From Crotophaga sulcirostris (taxonomy: Eukaryota; Chordata; Aves; Cuculiformes; Crotophagidae), in NCBI GenBank assembly GCA_013397455.1, contig VYZB01000277.1, forward strand, positions 601,295 through 665,294: a stretch of DNA of 64,000 nt. Reading direction: 5' to 3'. How positions within the stretch are numbered: position 1 is the stretch's first letter; every line of letters starts with the position of its first letter. The notes under the pieces were generated by a model. That model saw nothing but the letters and a program-made list of their open reading frames with translations, was not told the DNA's origin and did no database searches. The translations under genes were made by a program, and so were the position numbers. Below, in pieces: positions 37,901 to 49,200 of the stretch.

Positions 37901-40594
37901 GAATCTCCTGGTAATGTTTCAATTTAGATGTTCTAATTTGGATGGTTTTCTTTCACAATACAAGTATAAGGTAAGAGAGGAAGGGCATATTTTTGTCCAC
38001 TGGCCATGAAAAAAAGTTTTTCTTAGAGGAGAGTTCTGCAGGAGCAGCATATATCGAAGGTCCTGCTTAACTGCTGGTTTGGGTCAAGTAGTGTGTGGGC
38101 CAGTGTCAGCTCTCTGAGCACAAGAAGATATTTTATCTCAGTGCTTTTTAAAAGTGGCTGGTTGACATTTGGCTCTAGAGATGATATGTTTTTGTTTACC
38201 CAGATATCTTGGATATATTCATGTCCAGGATGTCTTCCCTGGGGTGCCTGTGCTGCCGAATAACCACAGATACAGGAACCTAATTGCTGTGTTTTCAGTA
38301 GCAAACCCCACACCTCGGATAACCCCTTGAACAGCGCCGGTGCTTGGAAATGAGTAGCTGCATAATCCGCATTCTCCGGTAACCAGATAAAATCAGAGGC
38401 AGAGGAGCTACTACAGGAAAGGGCAGGACGTGTGTGATAAGAAACTGGAGAGCTTTTGGGATAAGATGGCTCTGTGATAAAGTCCCTTGGTGCCTCCTCT
38501 GCTGCTTTGGGTTGCCATGGGGTGGGGGTCAGTGGTGCAGGTAACCCAGGGGCTTACAGGTGAACACACGGTGGTTTTCCTGCCTATGGCTTTCTTAACC
38601 TTCTCATTAAGATTGAATAATACTTAGGTACTCCTGCTAGGCATTGTCACTGTTTTTTCTTAGGTAGGTATAAAGAAGTGTACAGTATGTAAAAGCTTCA
38701 AATCAGTGAAGCAGTCTCCATGCAAGTGTAGCTTAGCTTTGCTCCCCCGTTGTAATGTCTCCGAGATGGAAGCATAATGCTTACTTTCCGTGCGCTCTTC
38801 TGCCTCTCTCATAGGCAAGTCACTTGCATTTGAGTCTTTCCAAGTCCAACAGTGCCAAAATGTATTTTTGTGAAATCAAATGGCTAATTAGATCACATAA
38901 ACTTTCAGAATGTAAAAAATAGAACTGTAAAACAAGCAGCTGTGCACTTGAGGTTCATCCAGCCCCTTCCGCACAAGTTGCGTTTTGATCAACGTGAAGA
39001 CTAGGAGTTCGTGGTGTTCACCCTTTCTGTGATCCAGCCTCAGTGACGTTCTTGAGGAACTTATATGAATTGAGTATTTCACTTGGTTGGGCAGAAGACC
39101 AGTTGTAGGAGTTTTTCTGTAGCACCTTCTTGTAAACATCAATACAAATTCCCCTCTCTGCGCTACACAGAATGATGTCCCTTTAGAAAATGTTATTGCA
39201 GTCATGTCTCTGAAGAAACACCATGCAAATTCAGAGCTTAGTTTCCTTGCCATGAGAAGGAAAAATACTGCCACCTTTCTTTGTGCAAGTTTTCCATTGA
39301 GATTGGTTTGCAAGGAAGAAAGGAACATTTTTAAATGACTGAGGAAGTAAGGTGGATATTCCTTACTGCTGCCATCTGCATTATATTGAATAACTCTTTG
39401 CCTGGCTAATGGTGTGTATTCATCATTATCCGTGCATCCCCGCTAATGCTGAATAGTCCCTTGACTTCCAAAAATACCTGAATGCTCCAAAACCAAAGAG
39501 GCTGAAGCCGTTTGAGGGAGACTTCCCCGTGCTGTCTGTTGGCTTTGTAAGAGCCTTGAGCCACAGTTGGCATTGCATGTGCCCAGAGCATTGACCCAGG
39601 AGGGATCTCATAAAGAGATGTGCTAACCAGCGTGCTTATAGCTGAGCAGCTCCCAAATCCAACTGGCCCGGGGTGAGATACAGCCATGCAGCAGTGGGGT
39701 ACTTGGCTGTCCTCACCAACCAGTGCGTTGTCTTTGCACAACCTCCTCGTCTGAAGTGCACGGAAGGCTGCTTAAAATGCAGTGAGGTCTCAGTGTGCGC
39801 TACCTGAGCCCAACGTTTCTTTTCACTTTTCCCTACATTTGTGTCCTTTCCTGAAAAGTGATTTCTGTTCTTAGAGTTCATGTCATCAATATTTGCCTTT
39901 GTTTGTAAAACTATTAAAAAACAAGTAGAAAAGGAATATTAATGCACACAAGCAGTTATTGTACTGAGAGGGGAAAAATAACTTGAGAGATCCAATTATT
40001 AGTGTCAGGGTTTGACACTTTTTTTAAAGAACTTAGCTTCTGAAATTATGAGTAGATGGCAGCAATAATTAGAGTGTTCTTAGATTCACAGTGCAATCAA
40101 CAAGTCACTTGTGTAGTCTTTCTTACCATTTTGAACGAGTTTAGAAAGACAGAAAATTATGTGTTTATAGAGATACATGTATAATATTATGTATTTGTGT
40201 TTGAAGTCTGCTAATCTCCATACTTCATAGAAAAAAAACATTTTTTTCTGAACTGTTTTCTTCTTTTGAGGCTGTGAATTTTTGCTTCTGACGTGGAATA
40301 TCCCCCCTGTGTTTTGCAGCTGTTATTTTTTACCGTGTATTTATTTCTATTCAGTGATGATGTGCTACTCTGAGACCTATGCATGTAAACTGCTACAGAA
40401 AACACTCTGTGCTCAGAAGTCCTATTGAAATCAATATGAGAATAAAGAACAAATAACTTGCCAGTTTGAGCTCTAGGTGCTTACAAATACAGCTGTAGCG
40501 TAGAAAAGATTATAAAAGCTCAAATATTTCTGCTTTAATAGAACTACAGAAATGTGCCATGCTGAGGGGATAAAATCTATACCTCAGCATAACT
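34941..40594. other. Non-genic unique sequence
   Basis: No gene or firm repeat is recognised. The longest frame is 146 codons on the minus strand (38888-39328), which has no recognisable domain. A GTTGCCATGG half X-box lies near 38510-38520. A classic ATGCAAAT octamer lies at 39223-39230. Both are short enough to occur by chance. Confidence 0.5.
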
Positions 40595-40740
40595 GTCTCA
40601 GGTAGGTAATTAATATGATCATCATCATTTTACAGATGGCAAAAAAAAATGGGAGCAGAGGATCTGTAGTTTCCCCAAGGCAAAAAGTCACATTCAGAGC
40701 CGATGCTGAAATTCGGGTTGGCTTGATCTCTGCTCCTCTT
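40595..40740 (-). repeat. MIR SINE, antisense, diverged
   Basis: Plus-strand reading gives CTCAGGTAGGTAATTAATATG, then CATCATCATTTTACAGATGG (40621-40639), then a decayed body with TTCCCCAAGGCAAAAAGTCA and a GCTGAAATTCGGGTTGGCTTG-like segment. The order matches the reverse complement of MIR from its 3' third toward its 5' end. An A-run replaces the usual GAAACTGAG part. It is more diverged than the copy at 27930. Confidence 0.6.
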
Positions 40741-42691
40741 TGCTGAGTTCTCTAGAGCCAACGCTGAAGCAGATGCTGTACTTAATTTTCATGTTCTCTT
40801 TCACTTGAGTGAGGAGTACAGTTGCTTCTCAGCTTTCTACCTCGTTAGTAAGAAGTGAGAGATAGTTCCACTGGGCAGTTCAATCCGTTCAGAATCTGAA
40901 CTGCCATTTTTCTCTTCCTTGACTTCACAAGCAACCTGTGTGTCCTTCTGTTCTTTTAAAAGTGATTTGGCCTGAAGTGCATGGAAATTTCAAACTTGGG
41001 GGGAAAAAAATACAGTTTGACTTATTATCACAGATACTTTGGAGATGTGAAGTTTTCTTCAGAAATTACAATCTTTCCTGAAGCTTTCATTTCAATGAAA
41101 AAAAAAAAAAACAAAAACAAAAAAAAGGGGAAGGTCAATATTGGTGTAATACTCATCATCCTGGCTGCCCCATTGGCACAGGCGTGACCGTGTGTTGTGA
41201 GCATCCCTGGGCTGTGGCAAGGTCTCTGCAGTTCATGATGGTTTGTCCTGGGAACCTCTCTAGCAATAGTCCCTGGGAACAGTGGTATCAACACTCCTGG
41301 CACTGCTGCTGCTTCTATTGGTGTCTGCCCCAGGCTGGGGAAGCCTGCAGAACTTCTGCGTGATAGCCACACGCTGCTGAAAGAAACGTAAGGGCTGGGT
41401 AGTCTCATCATAAAATAGAAAATTGCTGTCCCAGGAAGAACATGCTCTTTCCTTGTTCGTGGTATCTGGAGGGCTGCTACTGTCGAAACAGCAGGTAAGA
41501 AAAAACTAGAGGCAAATATCAAACTCTTTCAGGAAAAATAAGGGCAGGAGACAGAAGTTGATTTTCCATAGGTTTCACACTGAGACAGTCTCAAATAGAA
41601 TGTATTTCTCAGTATGTTAGGACTAATAAGAACATTTAGTTATTTATACAGAAGAGTGGAGAGTAGTCACAAAGAAGAATAAACATTAAATTACCATAAT
41701 TCTTCCTTCTTTCTTTACAATAAAATGCGTAAAGGAGCTCTAAGAGCCCAGGAGAAAAAAACAAGGAAATTTTTATCTCAAATGACATCAAGAGATTTTT
41801 TTCCCAAGCAAATATTTCAGAGAAAATACTATTAAGTATCTAGGTCTTGAAAAGCAAACACATTCCTTTGTCGTGGTCAGTTCAACATACAAATGGTACT
41901 CAGCTTTTACCATGGAAATGTCCACTCTAAGTTACATTTTATGTTTGAGGACTGGTGTTGTAGGGCCATAGTTTAACTGGAGTTTTGTCTAAGGCAAGGG
42001 ACACTAATGATGGAATTTATCTTCAACCTGAGAGCCAGTTGTGTTTTGTACAGTGTTCAAACATTTATTTCAATCTCAACCTTCATTTCTGTTGTTGACC
42101 CAGTGGAAGGGAATCTGCAGGCCCTGAGCACTTCTGCTTGTCCATGGTGTACTTGTTCATGTGTCCAGTTCATGTGGGTCAATAAAAAGGCCTTCCTGAA
42201 TGTCACAGACAGCAGGCTGGAACTTTAGGTTATATTCAGCAGTAGAAGAGGGCAAGGAATAGAGATCATTGCTGATGGGTCGGAGAGTTCCTTAATGAGC
42301 GCTTTGGTGGAAGGGATGCTTTGAAGCCAGAAGTAGAGGAGTACGGTCTACATTAACTTATGCAACCTGGTGCTGTTCAAGAGAACACAAACGGACAAAT
42401 GAGCCTTATTTGAAAGGCAGCCAAGATTTTCTTTTCTCTTTTTTGAATAATCCCTTGATGTGTTGGAGAAAAGGAAACAAGAGAATAATGTATTTTAATT
42501 CGGTGAATGTTGTGCAGGAAGAACAGGCTATGACCTGACTCAACTAGAAGAAATATGCACAAATAGCCACCATTTCACTGAGAAGCATTAACCTCACCAT
42601 TCAGACAATATATTGAGGTGAGGGTGGGAGAAGATACCGTGTGAATGTGGGTTAAGTAACTAGCAAGCGCTGTCATTATTTTTGTTGTTTC
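40741..42691. other. Non-genic unique sequence
   Basis: The segment contains an A-rich tract (41098-41126) and the longest open frame in the window (164 codons, minus, 41028-41522). That frame reads through the A-tract as poly-phenylalanine and has no domain, so it is not called a gene. Splice-like signals near 41333-41494 bound short open segments but would imply a 47-base intron, too small to be credible. Confidence 0.5.
41098..41126 (+). repeat. A-rich tract
   Basis: Fourteen A are followed by A-runs broken by single C. Such tracts can be remnants of retroposed poly(A) tails, but I see no recognisable retrocopy body upstream and no clear target-site duplication. Confidence 0.75.
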
Positions 42692-42770
42692 TCCAGCTCC
42701 TAGCACAATGAGTATATGAGTTGACCTCATTAGAAGTATTGCAACAGAGATAATAAATTATATTAATAAA
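42692..42770 (+). repeat. Ancient amniote SINE-like 3' tail
   Basis: The segment CTCCTAGCACAATGAGTATA, then GACCTCATTAGAAGTATTGC and AATAAATTATATTAATAAA, resembles the tail of old amniote SINEs. Those read CCTAGCACAATGGGG, then a GATT..TAGG.GCTA stretch, then AATAAATAATAA. The upstream body is too decayed to identify. The family name is left open. Confidence 0.45.
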
Positions 42771-45700
42771 GGAATTTTAAAGTAGAAGGAAAGAAGAAAC
42801 AACAAAGTTGCAGAATGCTTAATTATTATTTGTTTTCAATATATTTTTAAATGCATGATAAGCTGATGGTATTTGAGTCTTTTAATCATAAAGCATTGTC
42901 AAGACAACCAGGGCAGTGTCTGTCTTTGATGACTGCCTGTAATTGTGGAAGGGAGAATGAATCATGAATCTTTCTCCTTCACGAGTACAGACAATAGTAC
43001 TAGAAGAAGAGTTAAAAATATTTTAAGTTGATTTTTTTTCACTGTTTAAGAGACATTAGACAGTCGTCTTCAGCACTGTGTGAGCTTCAAGAGAACGAGA
43101 ATAACAGGAACTCATTTAAATTCCAAATGCATCCCTGTCTGTGTAACCAGCTTGTTGTACTCCGCAGAATTGTTCGATGTGGATTAATATTGTTGACTAA
43201 ATTTACAAGGTACAGGAAAGGAAAGGTTGAACTTTGCTGGGATCTGGATTTTCTCTGTTTTTTGAAAGGAGGGCAATAGATGCAGATTATTTGTGCATAG
43301 ATGGAAGAATTAAAAACACTCACTGTCTATTTGCTAAGGGCAGAGAGAGGGCACAATTTGCTTTAAGTGATATCTCCACATTTAGCTACTGGAGGAGCAA
43401 GTGCTTGGGAAAAACCACATGGTGCTCAAAGCTCTCCCTATTAAAAAAAATAAATCTGTTCATGCACAGCAGTCAAGATGGAACATTAATTAATGGAATG
43501 ATGAAATCACTAGGAACAAAAATTAAATTAATCCCTTAAATATGCTATTTTTATTCCAAGACTTTAGCCTTTCTTCCCAACTTGTGTGTATGTGTTTCTC
43601 TGTCTCCAATGAAAGTGGAGCTAACGTATAAATGTTGGCAGCATGAAGATGTCCTTGTAATCCTCTGTCTCTCAGGGGGATAGGAGAGCAGTGAGCCTCA
43701 GGTTTTTTTCCAAATGAGCTTGAGAAAGAGCTGTTTCACAGGGATCCCAGTGTTGGTGGTCGAATATTTGCTGATTGCAACAGCTACAGCTGGGCTTTGT
43801 GGCTTAGTCGTGAGACGTCTTCAGACTTGGCTGGTCCAACAGCTCCGTGAGCCAGAATGGTGCGGCATTACCATCAAAGCCTTGGACCCAGCTGATTCCA
43901 GAGTAAATAAGCTACAAAGTGTAGGTGTGACTTCAGGAACACTAGGCATATCTGCTAATTATTTTAATTTCTTATTGCTCACTGGAGCCAGATCAATTAG
44001 GAGGGAAAGGTGATAGTAATTACTGTCTGAGATGTAGACTATATAATTCCTTCTGGGTCGCAAGGAATGGGGGGGGGGGGGATAGTCAGTGAAACCGAAG
44101 GCACCCCAAAGGAAAAGCTTTTGTGCGGTGTCTAATTAGTCTATGGAGCTCACTGACACATAATATCGTTGGGAAGTTTCCAAAATCTATTTGGCCAGAG
44201 CAGTTGCAAGAGGGAAGATCAGCAAACAGTTATAAGCAGGTGAATTGCTGAAGCCTGGCTTCCTGCTGGGACATCTCTTGGCACTGCCAGCTCCAGAGCC
44301 CGGCGCTGTCTGTGGCTGAGCATTCCTGGGGACTCTGTCCCAGGGGGATTGCTGGGAATGCAGCAAGAGCTCAGCTCCAGCTGCAGCTTTCCTCGGTGGA
44401 GTTACTGATATGGTTTCTCCCCAGCTCCCTTCTTTTTCTGGAACTTGTTGGAAAACAAAGTTCTTGAGATCTCTGCCTTTCTGGCAAATTCTGCTGAAGT
44501 GGGCTAAAAGACTGTGAACTTTTCTGGAGGGTGAGGGGAGTGAATAAAGGTGGCACAAAGACAAGGAGATGCTTAATATGTGTTTCCTCGAGAAATGAGA
44601 CTAAAGCACCAAATAGTCATAACTGAAGGGAGTGACATGATCTCCTGGTCTGGTAAATCTGTGAATTTTAATTAGTGGTCATGAAGACAGTTGCTGAATT
44701 ATTCCATGACTGCCAACAAACAACTATTTTGAGCTTTGATCCAAATTAGATATTTTGAAAGAATATTCCAGACATGATAACAAGGGAGATGGCTGTAGAG
44801 CCCTGATCCGGTACGACAGTTTGTGTTACTCTTTATTAATAGAAGTATTCCTGGTAAATTGGGAAGTAAAATGAGCCAGAGAGCAAGAGGGAGAAGACAT
44901 GAAGCAATGATCTTTACACAAGCCATAAAACCAGTGCCCTGGTGCATTCTCTCCACTGCAACAGTCTTCCATCAAATAAAAATCGCCAAATACAGTTTTT
45001 AGTCCTCAACTTGTTTTATTTACATTTTGGAGTGCAAGGTTCTTCCCATCTTTTCATTTCTCCAGTTGCAATATTACTTTTGTGACTTAACTCCAGCTCT
45101 CACGTTTTGTGATCTGCTGGAGTGAGAAGTAATTTGTTTTAAAGGAAAAGAAAAGCAATGTAAATGTGTCATCTCTAGGTTGTCTCAGCTGATCTGTAGT
45201 GTGGGAACCACAAGAAACCTGAGAATTACTTTGGGTTTTGGTGCTTCCCATGTCAAATCTTTCTCATTTTGTCCTCAGCTTAACTGTTCCCACAACCCTC
45301 TCTTCTCCTGTAGAGGAGTGCAAGCATCGCCCATCAACTCCGTAGCTGCTTCCAATTTGCTGCAGATGTGGTTCTCATTAGAAGTGTCTGAGAAAGCTTT
45401 GGGACTAAGTAGTGTTTCTTCTAGCACCCTTGCTCTAAGGACCATCCCAACACTGTGAGTTATCTTTTGACTTGGTGGACAAAATCTCCATGAATGTGAG
45501 GCAAGTCTCTGTGGATCAGTGGCCAAGGCTGTCCCTGTTTTGTCTCTTGGTGACAGCAGTCATTGCGCAGTGATTGTGGAAGCTTCTTCCTAAGCTTGCT
45601 ATTCAGCAAGCTTTTTCTCTTCCCTTTCTTCTTTCTGTTTCATAGTTGCTTCCAACAGAAAACTTTCTCTGTCATCTTTCTTGCCAAAATGAAGTTCTGC

Positions 45701-46079
45701 CTTATTGCCATTTACATGTGTGCTGCCATAAAGGAAGGACAGGCTTTCAGCTTCCACACTGTCTTGGAAGGATAGGAGACCAGGCTAATGGTCATTTAAT
45801 GAGCTCTTCCCAGCAGTTGCTAATATGCCCAGAAATAACATGGCAAAGACACAGTTTTAATGAATGAAGAATGTGGAACAGGTTTTATTATAATTTTCAA
45901 TTTGCTTTTGAGTTGAGCAAACTGCATGAATATCCAAAGACATTTCTCTCTCTTTGTCAACAGATGAATGCCCTCTGAATTGTTAAGGGCAGCATTTTGT
46001 GAGCAGAGAGATGTTAGCCCCAGGCATCTTGGCTAAATTGCAATTTGGGTAATTCTGTTTCACCTGCCTAAATTCCCCC
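42771..46079. other. Non-genic unique sequence
   Basis: No gene is recognised. A 99-codon plus frame at 43714-44013 and a 125-codon minus frame at 44187-44564 have no family match. A 13-G run lies at 44069-44081. Confidence 0.5.
44069..44081 (+). repeat. Homopolymer of 13 G
   Basis: This uninterrupted run of 13 G is rare in an AT-rich context. It is prone to sequencing and replication slippage, so its exact length is uncertain. Confidence 0.9.
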
Positions 46080-46245
46080 TGTAGCTTCTGTTGGATGCAG
46101 AGCTCTTCCCTGCTTCTACCCTGCACTGCTGTGCGGTCGTACTATCCACTATTAAACAGCTGCTGCCCATAAGTAGCTGAAACATTTTGGGATCCTCTGG
46201 GATGAATAGCACTGTATAAATATAAAATGATACCATTATCATGTT
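46080..46245 (+). repeat. Ancient amniote SINE/L2-type 3' tail
   Basis: The segment GGGATCCTCTGGGATGAATA followed by GCACTGTATAAATATAAAAT (46189-46228) matches the conserved end of an old amniote retroposon. Its tail reads GGGATCCTCTGGGATGAAAG then GCGCTATATAAATG. Upstream bases (CCTGCACTGCTG, ATTAAACAGCTGCTG) fit the same element as seen in turtles and birds from memory. It is too old to be active. Confidence 0.55.
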
Positions 46246-49200
46246 TGAAGTAAGATTTAATATAAACAAACGATTGTTTCAGTAGATGGTGCTCAGCTGA
46301 GTTATAGCAGCTCGGGGGCTCTGGGGAAGCAGTGGTACCAGCAATCCTTCCACACATCACTCTGTGTGTGAGTGTTTCCAAAGAAGGGAGTGAGGAGAGA
46401 AAGCATCTTCCCCCTTCCAGCTGATGCCTCCGAGGCACTGGCAGCGAGCAAGCCAGCTGCAGCTACCAAAAGCAGAGCCTGCAGACTTCGGCAGTCTCAA
46501 GCTAGGACAAACCTATCTCATCCCCATCATCAGGAGGTGACTTGATAAAGGGAGATATATTTTCTGCCTCTGGAGAGAGGTGCATTTCTGCCTTCTCTGT
46601 TTTCAGTGAGGTAGAAAAGTATGTCCATGAGAGAGCATGTCTGCTTAACAGTTTCTGTCTACCAAGTTGCCCAGTGCATTTTTCAGGTTGTGATGTAACT
46701 CCCAGGAAGGAGCCGTGCCCCTGGATGCTCTCACAGGTCAGTTTTCAGAGCTGCTATTGAGCCCTCGCGCAGCGCTGTCGCAGTAATGACCTGGCGGTGA
46801 GCTTCCAGACACCAGCTTCTCTTATTTCTTGAAATATGTCTTCCCACAAAAGTTCAAAATGTCACTCACTTTACACTAATGAGGGGAAATGGTGGTGTAA
46901 TCTATGGACAGGGATTTGCTTAATGCACAGAGCCAGTTGTGCTGGACAACACCCAAGCTTTGCAAACTAAACATACTTTTCAATAAATATCCATTTTGCT
47001 TCTAGCATACTTGGTTTAATGCCATTAAAAATGTGCCATTTAGTGACAGAATCATTAATATTTTTAATAGCGTTTTTGATAATTCCCCATTCCAAGCATT
47101 AGTAAGGATGCAAATATCATCAATAATGGCAAAGGGGAAGTTGTTAAGGCACTGGGCTGCATGTCAAATGAATGAGTTGTTTCTAGGTATTACAGGGAAA
47201 AGTGAAAATGCTAAATATATACAGGGGAGATGAAGGTGGCTGTTTTGCAGTGGCACAGCCACATAAGCCCTCTGCCCCAGAGATGTGAACTGATGGAGTC
47301 AAACCTCCTGGACCTTCTGTCTGTAGGACAGATGCAGTATGATCCTGGAGTTCCTGGCTATAGCTGTGACTGTGGGTTCATTGCCCAAAGGATCTGAGAG
47401 AATCCCTTGCAATAATATAGCCTATGCAACTTCACTGAAAATTTTTTTATTGAATAAATGCAGTATTTAAAAGATTACCCTCTGTGTTTCCGATGGAAAC
47501 CTCTACTTCAAACAGCTCCTTTTTTGTTGCTTACAGGAACACCAGGAGAATCGCTAGATTTACCATCTCATTATCACCTTCGTGGGGATGCTTCTTTTCT
47601 ATTAGTGTTTTCATGTTGCCTGACTGAAAAATGAGGAATAAGTATATAGAGACCTGAACAAAAGAAACCTTGAGACAGGATTCTCAGCTCAGTTCTAATA
47701 TTTAACTGTGCTTGTAATCAGTGGAGTTGTGTTGATTGACATCACCAGTGAATCTGGGCAGGACTCTGGGTGGCTGCTGTGGCTTATCATGCTCTCGCTG
47801 AAAAGCTGCTGTTTCTGAATGTCCCTGATAGCATTAAATGTTCTGTAAGGTGTACACTGCTTCCTGATGTGTCATCTTCTGAATCACTAAGGAGCCTCTC
47901 CAGTAATACTGAGTTATCTCAATATCGAGCAGAAGTAAGTTCAGAGCCAAGCATGACAGGCTTGGTGTCATAAAGCACACTTTTCTTAATGAAACTCCTG
48001 TCGTGCAGTCTGTGCCCCAGTTAACATTTATCAGAGGGGAGTGCTAATGGCTTAGTGTTGGTTTGAAATGAGGTGACTTAAGTCAGAAGCCTGTTGTCCC
48101 CAGGTGTCCTGCGTGGTTGGTGCAGAGAGAGATGCTCCTTCTGTGGGTGATGCACCAGCTTCACGTGAGCCCGTCTTTCTCCTTTGTAGAGGAGCACAGA
48201 GGGATGTCTGCAGTGGATAGAAATGCTCCCGGAGTGCATCACAGTATTTCTGTTTGTGACTCCTTGCCTTCCCTCTATCACCAGCTCAGGTTCTGCTGGT
48301 GCTGATGCTGTAAAGAATCCTGGATGCTTTATGCACTGGTGTTTTATTGTGTTTTGTCACTGCAAGGTTGCAGTCTTGTTCATCTTAATTATTTTCTACT
48401 GATAATTACTACTAGTATTTTATGCTTACTGTTTTGTGCTGTTACATAGAGTCCTGCAGTACTACGAGCAATACAAACTGTTGTAAGAAAACAGTGCCTA
48501 CATGAAAAATTTACTAATATAGTGCAGGATGAGATCCATCATTGGAATAGGCAGGAGGAGCAGGTGACCTTATGTTGATAATTAAATATGATGGGCAAGA
48601 TGCAGCCTCTAGCTCCCAATACTGAAACAAGAGCAAATGTTTACACCCACAGTAAGTGTGCATGGACAACAGCAAACACTGAAACAGTCTTTACCATTTC
48701 ACCTGAAATGGGATTGTAGTTGTCAGTTTAATGTCTCAAGGAAGTGAAAGTCTTTGTGGTGAAAAATGAAACAAGAAAGATTGTTTAGGGTTCGGTTTTA
48801 AGAACTAGCCAATTTCTTATTGAAAAGTCAGGAGCTAAGGAAGGGTATGTGTCAGATTTTTTTGCAAAGGAAGGCACAAAGTATTCTACTCATATATATT
48901 TCATATAGAAAAACGGAACTTGGAAAATGTAGTGAATTAGCAAATGCAAAGGTGAAATCGATGAGGTATCTTTAAAAAAACAAAATAAAAAAGAATGGTT
49001 ATTACCAGTTTATCATAGATTTCCATAAAACATAAGTCTGCTTGCAGTTCGCCACCTTACCCAAACAACACATCTAATTTCTGCCTTAGGAAGCAAAATT
49101 TATTTATAAAATAGAACAGGTTGGTAGGGCGTACCTTAATCTTGCTTTCAAAGTGTCATTGGTAAATTTACTAAGTGTCTTGAATCGAATCAACATTACA

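Noticed and set aside
38888..39328. 146-codon minus-strand open frame
   Set aside because: I recognise no family, there is no neighbouring exon-like structure, and the flanks show no promoter or strong splice context.
41334..41494. Two splice-bounded open segments (41334-41387 and 41435-41494)
   Set aside because: Both have plausible acceptors and donors, but together they would require a 47-base intron, and no family is recognised.
41028..41522. Longest open frame in the window (164 codons, minus)
   Set aside because: It reads through an A-rich tract as poly-phenylalanine, has no domain and no start context, and is expected by chance at this window length.
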